DNA of 6,663 nucleotides, taken from assembly GCA_018896395.1 (NCBI GenBank), contig JAHIMN010000129.1:1-6663 (forward strand), given 5' to 3'. This DNA comes from Verrucomicrobiota bacterium. GTDB taxonomy: Bacteria > Verrucomicrobiota > Kiritimatiellia > JAAZAB01. Both the position numbers and the translations under genes were made by a program. The notes under the pieces are model-generated. The model was given only the letters and a program-made list of their open reading frames with translations, made no database searches and was not told the origin of the DNA. Positions 1 to 6,361 of the stretch are shown here, piece after piece (position 1 is the stretch's first letter; each line of letters starts with the position of its first letter).

Positions 1-10
1 GCCATTTTTG

Positions 11-36
11 AGATCCCTCGACTACGCTCGGGATGA
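11..36. repeat. Short hairpin of dispersed-repeat type
   Basis: The sequence ATCCC (13-17) and GGGAT (30-34) can form a 5-bp stem around a 12-nt loop (CTCG/CTCG-rich). Wording of the type 'agatccctcgactacgctcgggatgac' resembles intergenic repeats that recur in many draft environmental genomes; that resemblance is from memory and only one copy is present here. No gene overlaps it. It may be the tail of a larger feature left of the window edge. Confidence 0.3.
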
Positions 37-145
37 CCTTCACTGGCGGAAACTACTTTTTCAACAACTGTTTCAGATTGTTTCATAATCATAATCTACA
101 TTCAACTATTTTTTATCGTTCAATTTTTATCAGCGCCAATTCAAA

Positions 146-157
146 CGCGGCGCCGCG
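146..157. repeat. 12-bp perfect GC palindrome
   Basis: CGCGGCGCCGCG is a perfect palindrome lying in otherwise AT-rich noncoding DNA upstream of the integrase remnant. It could be a protein-binding site or a hairpin tip, or chance; nothing else in the window repeats it exactly. Confidence 0.35.
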
Positions 158-197
158 CTGCGGGAACCATTGATTGACAGAACCTTTTGATCTGATA

Positions 198-248
198 ACT
201 TGATATTGAGACTTTAATCGGTGAAATTGACCAACGTTGTTATCAAGT
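198..248. repeat. 8-bp inverted repeat ahead of integrase remnant
   Basis: ACTTGATA (198-205) and TATCAAGT (241-248) are exact reverse complements separated by 35 bp, with two further pairs possible outside the arms. They lie just upstream of the integrase-like reading frame, where an integrase gene would carry its promoter or an attachment site. No integron attI or attC core could be recognised, so a recombination role is speculation. Confidence 0.3.
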
Positions 249-275
249 CATTTAAAAATATGGCAGGCATTTGTT

Positions 276-353
276 ATGCAGAGTCAACTACAAACTGGCG
301 ACAAGAAAATCCTCGACGAAGTGCGCAACGTGATGCGCCTGCACCACTACCCC
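276..353 (+). pseudogene. Truncated N-terminus of integron-type tyrosine recombinase
   Basis: From the ATG at 276 the frame reads 26 codons including KKILDEVRNVMRLHHY. This matches the start of the N-terminal SAM-like DNA-binding domain of integron integrases and related XerC/D-type tyrosine recombinases, which typically read K-L-L-D-x-V-R-x-x-x-R-x-x-H-Y-S followed by I-R-T-E-x-x-Y-x-x-W. Here the similarity stops right after HHY, where the DNA runs into the tandem TTGGAATTT repeat at 357-375, and the frame ends at 431 with unrelated residues overlapping the start of rlmN in another frame. The rest of the N-domain, the core-binding helices and the catalytic R...H-x-x-R...Y domain are all missing, so this is a non-functional 5' remnant. 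The family call rests on about 17 residues. An alternative is a chance match, which the run of conserved positions makes less likely. Confidence 0.55.
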
Positions 354-356
354 AGA

Positions 357-375
357 TTGGAATTTTTGGAATTTG
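357..375. repeat. Tandem TTGGAATTT repeat upstream of rlmN
   Basis: Two units, TTGGAATTT (357-365) and TTGGAATTTG (366-375), lie head to tail between the integrase remnant and the rlmN start codon. They are the same unit as in the arms of the 1449-1591 element, in the orientation of its right arm. The junction with the integrase-like sequence is within a few bases of 354. Confidence 0.6.
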
Positions 376-382
376 TTATTAT

Positions 383-1450
383 ATGTCTGCTTCACCCTTA
401 CCTCTCTCTTTGCCTCTCATTCACGGATTGACCCATGCCCAACTCACGGAGATTTGCCGTGAGCTGGATCAACCCGCCTACCGCGCCCGGCAGATATGGA
501 AATGGCTTTACCACCGCTTCGCGGCCGACTGGTCTGAAATGAAAAATCTTCCGTTAGGCCTGCGGCAGGCGCTCGCCCATCGCTTGTCGCTGGCTTCGGC
601 CGCGGTCACCCGCTCCCAAAGCGAAGCGGGCGTTGGGACCACCACCAAATGGCTGATTGCCCTGGCGGATGGCGACTGGGTGGAGGAAGTCCTGATCCCG
701 GCCAGGGGCCGCACGACGCTGTGTGTTTCGAGCCAGGTGGGATGCAAATTTAACTGTGCCTTCTGCGCCAGCGGCAAAGCTGGATTCCGGCGTAACCTGG
801 AGACGGGCGAAATCGTGGGCTTGGTTGTAGTCGCCGCCCGAAATTTGGGGGCAATACCCTCGAATCTTGTTTTTATGGGCATGGGCGAGCCGCTGGATAA
901 TTACGATGCGGTCCTGGCGGCCGTCCGGATCATTAACGATGCTGAGGGCTTAAGCCTCGGCGCGCGCCGGATTACGATCAGCACCTGCGGGATTATTCCC
1001 GGCATTCAGCGCCTGGCGCAGGAAGGCCTGCAGGTGGAGCTCTCGATCTCCCTGCATGCGTCGGACGACGCCCTGCGCTCGCGTCTCCTGCCGGTCAACC
1101 GCAAATACCCGTTGGGCGACTTATTGGAAGCCTGCCGCATCTACGCCGAGCAGACCGGCCGGCTGATCACCTTCGAATACACGTTGATCCAGGGTGTTAA
1201 TGATTCGCCCGAACAGGCCCGTGAACTGGCGCGCATCCTGCGCCCGATCCATGCGCGGGTGAACCTGATTCCGCTGAGCACCGTGGCAGAATTTGAAGGG
1301 CGTGCGCCCCCTGCGCCGGTCGTGAGAGAGTTTCTCAATATACTTGAGCGCGCGCGGATTAATGCTACCCTGCGCATATCTAAGGGTGGCGGCGTAGACG
1401 CCGCCTGTGGTCAGTTAAGGCGCAGGCACGAATCAGACCTAAAGCTATAA
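383..1450 (+). CDS. rlmN: Dual-specificity 23S rRNA/tRNA adenine-C2 methyltransferase RlmN
   Basis: Radical-SAM enzyme that methylates C2 of A2503 in 23S rRNA and, in bacteria studied, A37 of some tRNAs; it acts in the cytoplasm and tunes translational fidelity. The 355-residue product has the expected order: an N-terminal helical accessory domain (about 10-95, with QPAYRARQIWKWLY), the cluster motif C121-x3-C125-x2-C128 for the 4Fe-4S/SAM centre, GMGEP at 166-170 for SAM binding, and the two catalytic cysteines at C114 (LCVSSQVGC) and C342 (DAACGQL), equivalent to E. coli C118 and C355. All key residues are present, so it should be active. The frame is open back to a GTG at 221, but the extra 54 residues are unlike RlmN and are encoded by the integrase remnant and repeat DNA. 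The ATG at 383 gives the normal family length. No clear Shine-Dalgarno precedes it. Its stop codon touches the left arm of the inverted-repeat element. Confidence 0.95.
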   Translation: MSASPLPLSLPLIHGLTHAQLTEICRELDQPAYRARQIWKWLYHRFAADWSEMKNLPLGLRQALAHRLSLASAAVTRSQSEAGVGTTTKWLIALADGDWVEEVLIPARGRTTLCVSSQVGCKFNCAFCASGKAGFRRNLETGEIVGLVVVAARNLGAIPSNLVFMGMGEPLDNYDAVLAAVRIINDAEGLSLGARRITISTCGIIPGIQRLAQEGLQVELSISLHASDDALRSRLLPVNRKYPLGDLLEACRIYAEQTGRLITFEYTLIQGVNDSPEQARELARILRPIHARVNLIPLSTVAEFEGRAPPAPVVREFLNILERARINATLRISKGGGVDAACGQLRRRHESDLKL

Positions 1451-1591
1451 ATTCCAAATTCCAAGTTACAAATTCCAAGGAAATGCAATCAATAAAGGTA
1501 AAGGAAAAAAACAGAAAGAAAACCAGGATTTATTTTGTCTTTATTAGAATTTAACTATTCCTTGGAATTTGGATTTTGGAACTTGGAATTT
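1449..1591. repeat. 143-bp AT-rich element with 32-bp imperfect terminal inverted repeats
   Basis: The arms 1449-1480 (AAATTCCAAATTCCAAG...) and 1560-1591 (...ACTTGGAATTT) pair at 28 of 32 positions. Each arm is built from GGAATTT units. A second, internal inverted repeat, AATAAAG (1491-1497) with CTTTATT (1539-1545), extends the symmetry inward with a 4-nt offset. The 79-bp centre is AT- and purine-rich and has no convincing ORF. The element fills almost the whole rlmN-to-oxidase gap, starting inside the rlmN stop codon and ending 25 bp before the next ATG. It could be a MITE-like non-autonomous mobile element, a dispersed palindromic repeat, or a folded transcript that ends or insulates transcription. 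No target-site duplication is obvious. Confidence 0.65.
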
Positions 1592-1597
1592 GAGTTG

Positions 1598-1608
1598 CGG
1601 GTATCCCG
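1598..1608. repeat. Small CGGG-TAT-CCCG palindrome before oxidase start
   Basis: CGGG (1598-1601) and CCCG (1605-1608) flank TAT, ending 8 bp before the ATG at 1617 where a Shine-Dalgarno would be expected. No AGGAGG-like site is present, so initiation may be weak or modulated; this short palindrome may equally be chance. Confidence 0.25.
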
Positions 1609-1616
1609 TATTAGTT

Positions 1617-3257
1617 ATGACTCATCAACTAACAGCTATTAATATTTTATCATCCGCCGCGGCTCTGCCCGCGGAGCTGGCGCCGGAGGCCGCGGATAGT
1701 TACCTGACGGATGAATCCCGCCTGCGTGGGCGCGCGGAACGCCTGTTCTTCCCGTCGTCGGAAGCGGAGGTGGCCGCCGTGCTGAAGGCGGCGGCCGACT
1801 CCGGCAAGCCGGTCACGATTTCCGGCGGCCGCACGGGGATTACCGGCGGAGCCGTGCCGGAAGGCGGCTGGCTCATAAGCTTAGATAAGATGAACCGCCT
1901 GACGGCCCTGCGCTACGATCCGGGCGCCAACCGGTTTTATCTGCATTGTCAGCCCGGGGTCACGCTGGAAATCATCCATACCGTCGTTGAAAAGAAACGG
2001 TTCCCCGGAGAGGAAACCTGGGACGCTGACTCGCAATCAGCCTTGCAACAACTACGCGCTAAAGGCGCCTGGATGTTCCCACCCGACCCGACGGAACGTT
2101 CCGCGACCCTGGGTGGCATGGCCTCCTGCAATGCCTCCGGCGCGCGCACACTTTTCTATGGGCCGACGCGCCGGTACGTGGAGCGCGTGCGCGCGGCGCT
2201 TATCGGGGGTTTCGTGCTGGATATCGCACGCGGAGCCAGCGCCGCAGCGCCGGACGGCGCCTTTCAATTGGTGTTGCCGGATGGCACCGTACGCGCGGGA
2301 CGGATCCCGGGATATCGCATGCCGGCGGTCAAAAACGCGGCCGGCTATTTTGCGCAGCCGGGCATGGACCTGCTGGATTTACTGATCGGCTCGGAAGGAA
2401 CTTTGGCGGTAGTCACCGAGCTCGTCATCACGCTGATTCCAGCCCCGGAGACGATCCTGGGCGTGATCGGCTTTTTTACTGCGGAGCCGGAGGCATTAAA
2501 TTTTGTGCGCGCCGCGCGCGGCGAAAAGCCGTTAGCCGAAACACCGTTGTTGCCCACTCCTCCCCTGGCACTGGAATATTTTGATATCCATGCCTTGAAC
2601 CTCCTGCGGGACCAGAAAGTGAAGCAAGGAGCAACGAGCGCCATCCCGGCCCTGCCGGAAAAGGCGCATACGGCCGTGTATATTGAGCTGGCGACCACGG
2701 AAGCGGACCTGGAGCCGGCGGCCGAGGCGCTCCTGGCGCTCCTGGAAGCCTGCGGCAGTTCCGCGGATACGGCCTGGACGGCAATGACGAGCGAGGAAAC
2801 CGAACGCCTGAAAGCCTTCCGCCACGCCCTGCCGGAAACGATCAACCAGCGCATCGGCGAACGGGCACAGAAGATTCCCGGATTAACCAAGCTGGGCACC
2901 GATTTGGCCGTGCCCGACGACGCCCTGTTGAAGATGATGGCCGCCTACCGGGAACTGCTGGACACCGCCGCCCTGGACTATCTTCTATTCGGCCACATCG
3001 GCAACAACCATGTCCACGTAAATATTCTGCCGCGCAACCTGGATGAGTATGCCCAGGGCAAAGCGCTTTACCTGGAACTGGCGCGCAAAGCGCTGGCCTG
3101 GGGCGGCACGGTTTCCGGCGAGCACGGCATCGGCAAGTTAAAGAAACCGCTATTGCGCCTGATGTATGGCGAGGCCGGCATCGCCGCCATGCGCGCCGTC
3201 AAGTATGTCTTTGATCCCGCCGGCCTCCTGAATCCCGGCACCCTGTTTGACCGGTAA
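1617..3257 (+). CDS. FAD-binding 2-hydroxyacid dehydrogenase/oxidase (GlcD/D-lactate dehydrogenase type)
   Basis: Flavoenzyme of the VAO/PCMH family with the FAD-oxidase C domain; relatives oxidise D-lactate, glycolate or D-2-hydroxyglutarate to the 2-oxoacid. In the 546-residue product the FAD domain shows the pyrophosphate loop SGGRTGITGGAVP (69-81), FPPDPTE (154-160), TLGGMASCNASG (164-175) and LIGSEGTLAVVTEL (256-269). The C domain shows FGHIGNNHVHVNIL (458-471), GGTVSGEHGIGK (496-507) and FDPAGLLNPG (532-541). H460, H465, H467 and E502-H503 are the expected metal/substrate residues. No Fe-S CCG domain follows, unlike fused types, and no signal peptide or membrane segment is seen. The stretch between VTLEII and FPPDP (about 121-153) is longer than in common GlcD proteins, and the spacer before the KNAAGY motif (196-240) also looks expanded. 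The substrate cannot be read from sequence. The frame opens at a TTG (1569) inside the inverted repeat; the ATG at 1617 fits better. Confidence 0.88.
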   Translation: MTHQLTAINILSSAAALPAELAPEAADSYLTDESRLRGRAERLFFPSSEAEVAAVLKAAADSGKPVTISGGRTGITGGAVPEGGWLISLDKMNRLTALRYDPGANRFYLHCQPGVTLEIIHTVVEKKRFPGEETWDADSQSALQQLRAKGAWMFPPDPTERSATLGGMASCNASGARTLFYGPTRRYVERVRAALIGGFVLDIARGASAAAPDGAFQLVLPDGTVRAGRIPGYRMPAVKNAAGYFAQPGMDLLDLLIGSEGTLAVVTELVITLIPAPETILGVIGFFTAEPEALNFVRAARGEKPLAETPLLPTPPLALEYFDIHALNLLRDQKVKQGATSAIPALPEKAHTAVYIELATTEADLEPAAEALLALLEACGSSADTAWTAMTSEETERLKAFRHALPETINQRIGERAQKIPGLTKLGTDLAVPDDALLKMMAAYRELLDTAALDYLLFGHIGNNHVHVNILPRNLDEYAQGKALYLELARKALAWGGTVSGEHGIGKLKKPLLRLMYGEAGIAAMRAVKYVFDPAGLLNPGTLFDR

Positions 3258-3274
3258 ACGGAAAATCCGTATCT

Positions 3275-3296
3275 CGGGCCTCGCGGATGAGGCCCG
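3275..3296 (+). terminator. GC-rich hairpin after oxidase gene
   Basis: CGGGCCTC (3275-3282) and GAGGCCCG (3289-3296) form a perfect 8-bp stem with a 6-nt loop, 18 bp after the oxidase stop codon; outer pairs including G-U can extend it. The strength and position fit a transcript end, but no U-tract follows, so it may be a Rho-assisted or 3'-stabilising hairpin, not a classic intrinsic terminator. A weaker CGCTC/GAGCG hairpin lies at 3344-3358. Both sit in the 166-bp gap before the esterase gene, suggesting separate transcription. Confidence 0.45.
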
Positions 3297-3407
3297 GGGC
3301 CGTGTCGGGCGGTGACGGCGAGGACTTAGTGGCGAGAAAACAACGCTCAACGCGAGCGCGTGCAACTTACCGCTTTCAACGGACGGAGCATAGTGGACCA
3401 GCATGAG

Positions 3408-3414
3408 AGAGGAG
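3408..3414 (+). promoter_or_regulatory. Shine-Dalgarno AGAGGAG for esterase gene
   Basis: AGAGGAG lies 9 nt before the ATG at 3424 and inside the frame that would start at the ATG at 3403. Its position decides for 3424 (or the adjacent ATG at 3427) and against 3403, whose product would also put charged residues MREENNG in front of the signal peptide. Confidence 0.7.
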
Positions 3415-3423
3415 AACAACGGT

Positions 3424-5385
3424 ATGATGACCACAATTCGGACGACCATAATCGGCATTTTCTTACTGCAGGCAACTTTGTGGGCTGAGTCGACGGTCCG
3501 TGTTTCCAAACAGGAGGACGGCAGCTACCGGGTCGTCACTCCGGCCTATTCGGTCGCGATCGGCACGAATGGATTCCTGCAGTCGATCCGGGCGGGCGAC
3601 ACGGAATTCCTTCAGCCGCATCCGTGGTTCGGCATGACGAGTTTCGTCACGGAATTCATCGCCGGCGGCTGCGTCGGTGTGCTGCACACGCAACAGACGG
3701 CCCACGTTCTCGCCAACCTGCAACAACCGTCGCCGACGCAGATCGAGGCCCGCAGCAGCGCTTGCCTCGTCCGATACGACTTCCGCGAGCGGGATTTTGA
3801 TATCGCCAGCAAGCTGCTGGATCCCAACACCGGCCGCTTCTACATCCTCTTCCCCTCGGCGCAGGTGGCGAAGGCGCTGAATGAGCGGAACGATTCGGCG
3901 GTCCGCCTCGATTCGTGCCAGCAGAACATCTGGTCGTTTCAGGAAGGCATGCGCTGGATCGCCCGGAACGGCGCGATGCTGAAGGTCCAACAGCCGGCGA
4001 TGAACGGATATGCGCAGTTCGGTTGGTGGGGGTATTCGCACCCCCCGTCAAACGCCGTTTACGGTGTGTCCTTCAGCGTCACGCCCCGCGAGACGAGATA
4101 CACGTTCGTGCCCGTGGCCAATCCGTCCGTGGCCGAGTCGGTGCATTTCGAGATCAAGTGCCCGGATGCGGATATGCTGCTGCCCAAGGACGGCCGGCTC
4201 ACCGTCACTGCCGAGAATCTTGTCCCGCGCGCGATCGAAGTGAAAACGGTGTATGAAATCCGGGATTACGTGAGACGCGATCTGGTCGCGGCAAAGAAGA
4301 CCGCGCTGAAACTCAAGCCGCATGCGAGCGGCCTGGTCGACACCGCCATTTCCATTCCGGCGCCCGGCCCATACCGGGGGATACTGAAGACTCTCGATGC
4401 CAACGGCCAGCCGGTGCGGCAGATTGAATGGATCTTCACGTACGACTTCCCGAACTACCATCCTCCGCTGGTGCGTCCGCCTGATTTCAAGGAATTTTGG
4501 GCCGAGACACTGAAGAAACTCGCGGCAACGCCGCTGGACACGAAGATGACGCTCAACGAAAAGGAAAGCACACCGGAGTCGGAGACCTACGAGGTCAGCC
4601 TGGCCAACTTCAACGGCCGTCGCGTCACCGCGTGGTACTGCAAACCGCGCAAGGCCGGCAAGTACCCCGTCGTGTACTACTGTCCTCCGACCGGTGTGTA
4701 TCCGATGGTCTTCTGGGCAGGCAAAGGCAATGGCCGCTACGGCACGTTCCACATCGCGGTCCACGGGTTCAACGTGGCACTGAAAGACATGCCGGAGCAG
4801 GATCCCTGGCGCGGCTACCACACGGTAGGACTGGAAAGTCCCAAAACAACGTCCTGGCGGTTCATCTACGCGGGGCTGGTGCGCGGCATGGACTTCCTGC
4901 TGAGCCGGCCCGAGGTGGACCCCGACCGCATCATGGTCGCGGGCAGCAGCCAGGGCGGCGGGTTGGCAACCGTGCTGGCGGGTCTGCATCCGAAAGTGGC
5001 GTTCCTCAACCCGCAGTTCTCCGGGTTGTGCCACCTGGACTGGATTGGCGACGGCAAGCCGGGCTGCTGGCCGTTCGGTATGGCCAATAAACCATCCGGC
5101 CAGACCGAGGAACAGTTCCTTAAAACGCTGAGCTACTTCGACGTCGCCAACTTCACTCCCGACGTCCGGTGCCCGACGGTAGCCCTCATCGGCATGATGG
5201 ATTTCGTGACCGGCTCCGGGAATCAGATCGCCACGTTCGCGCACCTGAAGCCCGGGCAAGTCGAGTTCGTCTGCGATCCCTGGGGCGGCCACGGTGGGTG
5301 CGACCGGCAATATAGTCAGCGCTACAAAGAAGCGCGGCAACGTTTCCTCGACGGCCAATCCGTCATCCTCAAGCCGGCGAAATAG
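3424..5385 (+). CDS. Secreted acetyl xylan esterase-like protein (AXE1/CE7 family) with long N-terminal region
   Basis: Probable exported alpha/beta-hydrolase of the acetyl xylan esterase/cephalosporin-C deacetylase family, expected to remove acetyl groups from plant or algal oligosaccharides. Of 653 residues, 1-21 form a signal peptide (TTII-GIFLLQATLWA, cleavage probably after A21). Residues about 22-340 are rich in predicted beta strands and I do not recognise them; they may be sandwich or carbohydrate-binding folds. The CE7 domain starts near 348 with the typical PPDFKEFWAETL and runs to about 645. The triad is visible: S509 in GSSQGGG (507-513), D593 in GMMDFVTG and H623 in WGGHGG. TLSYFDVANF (568-577) is also family-typical. 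The usual RGQ oxyanion motif is replaced by HGF (447-449), so activity or specificity may differ. CE7 enzymes are usually about 320 residues, so this is twice that length. No sugar-uptake or glycosidase genes adjoin it. Confidence 0.85.
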   Translation: MMTTIRTTIIGIFLLQATLWAESTVRVSKQEDGSYRVVTPAYSVAIGTNGFLQSIRAGDTEFLQPHPWFGMTSFVTEFIAGGCVGVLHTQQTAHVLANLQQPSPTQIEARSSACLVRYDFRERDFDIASKLLDPNTGRFYILFPSAQVAKALNERNDSAVRLDSCQQNIWSFQEGMRWIARNGAMLKVQQPAMNGYAQFGWWGYSHPPSNAVYGVSFSVTPRETRYTFVPVANPSVAESVHFEIKCPDADMLLPKDGRLTVTAENLVPRAIEVKTVYEIRDYVRRDLVAAKKTALKLKPHASGLVDTAISIPAPGPYRGILKTLDANGQPVRQIEWIFTYDFPNYHPPLVRPPDFKEFWAETLKKLAATPLDTKMTLNEKESTPESETYEVSLANFNGRRVTAWYCKPRKAGKYPVVYYCPPTGVYPMVFWAGKGNGRYGTFHIAVHGFNVALKDMPEQDPWRGYHTVGLESPKTTSWRFIYAGLVRGMDFLLSRPEVDPDRIMVAGSSQGGGLATVLAGLHPKVAFLNPQFSGLCHLDWIGDGKPGCWPFGMANKPSGQTEEQFLKTLSYFDVANFTPDVRCPTVALIGMMDFVTGSGNQIATFAHLKPGQVEFVCDPWGGHGGCDRQYSQRYKEARQRFLDGQSVILKPAK

Positions 5386-5619
5386 CCGTTGAAATGAGAA
5401 CGGATGAACATCGATCATGCCTGCTCCTCTATAATTATTGACACCAAACGAGTTAAACGATCAGCCCGGTCATCCGGCATAGTATTCCGATCTCGTTGCT
5501 CCACAGTAAGGAGGAAAAATATGGATGGGGTTTCAGCCGATGCAGGCCCGGCAGTCGGAATTACACCCCCATTCGCGTTCATCCATATGTTTTGCGGGTT
5601 AGATGAAATCGGGTTGGGA
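5386..5619. other. Convergent spacer between esterase gene and nth; no confident gene
   Basis: This 234-bp stretch separates two genes that end toward each other. It shows TATAAT (5430-5435) and TTGACA (5438-5443) in the wrong order and spacing for a plus-strand promoter, and a strong AAGGAGG (5508-5514) 6 nt before an ATG at 5521. The ATG opens 83 codons whose last part is antisense to the nth cysteine cluster, and the product resembles nothing I know. No strong intrinsic terminator is visible for either gene. It may be decayed coding DNA. Confidence 0.4.
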
Positions 5620-6270
5620 TCAGCCAATACAACCAACCTGATCGCACTGCGCGTAAATGGGGCATGCGCCGCAATGCGGGCGCACCCCCCGGCACACACT
5701 CTGGCCGAAGGATACCAGGTAGGCGTTGAACACCTGCCAGTATTTCACCGGCAACCGGCGGCGCAAAACTAGCTCCGTTTGCAGGGGAGTGCGCGTGCGG
5801 ATTAGACCCCAGCGATTGCTGATACGATGCACATGGACATCCACGCAGATAGCCGGCTTGTTGAAGGCCACGGCCACCACGAGGTTGGCCGTCTTGCGGC
5901 CGACGCCCGGCAATCGGATGAGGTCCTCAACGATGTTGGGAATGACGCCGCCAAACTGAGCGGCCACGGCACCTGGAAGTTTCTTCAGAAGTTTCGCCTT
6001 GGTCCGGTAAAACCCGACCGGATAGATCAGGCGTTCCAGCCGTAAACGTGGCACACGCCGGAGATCCTCCAGGTTACGGACCACCCCAAAAAGTTTGCGG
6101 CAGGCCGCCGCCGTGGTCCGGTCCAGCGTGCGTGCGCTCAGGATCGTGGCCACCAGGACCTGAAACGGATCTTTGGTTCGCGCCTGGATCAGCTCCACAA
6201 TGGGCGTCCGCTTTTTTTCGTATTCCCGCTTCAGGATACGCATAACCGGTGTCAGGGCTTCGATATTCAT
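5620..6270 (-). CDS. nth: Endonuclease III (DNA glycosylase/AP lyase)
   Basis: Base-excision-repair enzyme that removes oxidised pyrimidines and cleaves the abasic site by beta-elimination. The 216-residue product (E. coli 211) carries the helix-hairpin-helix motif LPGVGRKTANLVV (120-132) with catalytic lysine K126, the catalytic aspartate D144 in VDVHVHR, and the 4Fe-4S loop C193-x6-C200-x2-C203-x5-C209, so it looks fully functional. ILSARTLD (43-50) stands where E. coli has LLSAQATD; arginine replaces the base-flipping glutamine Q41, as I recall from archaeal and deep-branching Nth proteins. The frame continues upstream to an ATG at 6312, adding 14 residues; neither start has a Shine-Dalgarno. 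I prefer 6270 because MNIEALTPVMRIL aligns with the normal start and the longer form would begin inside the 6300-6323 palindrome. It is convergent with the esterase gene and divergent from thrS. Confidence 0.93.
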   Translation of the reverse strand: MNIEALTPVMRILKREYEKKRTPIVELIQARTKDPFQVLVATILSARTLDRTTAAACRKLFGVVRNLEDLRRVPRLRLERLIYPVGFYRTKAKLLKKLPGAVAAQFGGVIPNIVEDLIRLPGVGRKTANLVVAVAFNKPAICVDVHVHRISNRWGLIRTRTPLQTELVLRRRLPVKYWQVFNAYLVSFGQSVCRGVRPHCGACPIYAQCDQVGCIG

Positions 6271-6299
6271 GGGGGTTAGAATAAAGGATTCGTCGCTGA

Positions 6300-6323
6300 G
6301 CGGCAAGCGCATGCGTTTGCCGC
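6300..6323. promoter_or_regulatory. 24-bp near-perfect palindrome, candidate operator
   Basis: The half-sites GCGGCAAGCGCA (6300-6311) and TGCGTTTGCCGC (6312-6323) are reverse complements except at one symmetric pair, which is G:T. The centre is CGCATGCG. It lies 30 bp upstream of the preferred nth start and 18 bp upstream of the -35 box of the thrS promoter. A dimeric repressor or activator could bind it; as RNA on the nth transcript it would be a stable hairpin with almost no loop. Confidence 0.55.
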
Positions 6324-6361
6324 ATATCGCGGTTGCCGCATTGACATGGATTTGGCCGCAT
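6317..6361. repeat. Three direct repeats of TTG(G)CCGCAT
   Basis: TTGCCGCAT occurs at 6317-6325 and 6333-6341, and TTGGCCGCAT at 6352-6361. The first copy overlaps the right arm of the palindrome, the second shares its last base with the -35 box, and the third lies between -35 and -10 of the thrS promoter. The same core in opposite orientation, GCGGCAA, is at 6300-6306 and again at 6414-6420 in the leader. This spacing is typical of a multi-site operator, though no regulator gene is in view. Confidence 0.55.

Noticed and set aside
174..206. A promoter for rlmN or the integrase using TTGACA at 174-179.
   Set aside because: The -35 is perfect, but no acceptable -10 lies at 16-18 bp; the nearest good match (GATATT) is 22 bp away.
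221..382. An N-terminal extension of RlmN from the GTG at 221.
   Set aside because: The extra 54 residues do not resemble RlmN, and the DNA is accounted for by the integrase remnant and the TTGGAATTT repeats.
1449..1591. An integron attC site in the palindromic element.
   Set aside because: No GTTRRRY/RYYYAAC core pair could be found, and the arms are simple GGAATTT repeats.
3403..3423. Esterase start at the ATG at 3403.
   Set aside because: The Shine-Dalgarno lies downstream of it, and the start would spoil the signal peptide.
4048..5418. A 456-codon minus-strand ORF antisense to the esterase gene, with AGAGGAG (5424-5430) 5 nt before its ATG.
   Set aside because: The plus-strand frame has a signal peptide and full CE7 motifs; the antisense product is rich in His and Arg with no recognisable domain, as expected for a stop-poor shadow of a GC-rich gene. 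The ribosome-site-like sequence is probably chance.
5536..5586. A 17-codon minus-strand ORF after nth, with three cysteines and ending CIG like Nth itself.
   Set aside because: Too short, no ribosome site, and the resemblance to the Nth C-terminus is only a few codons; a partial duplication is possible but unsupported.
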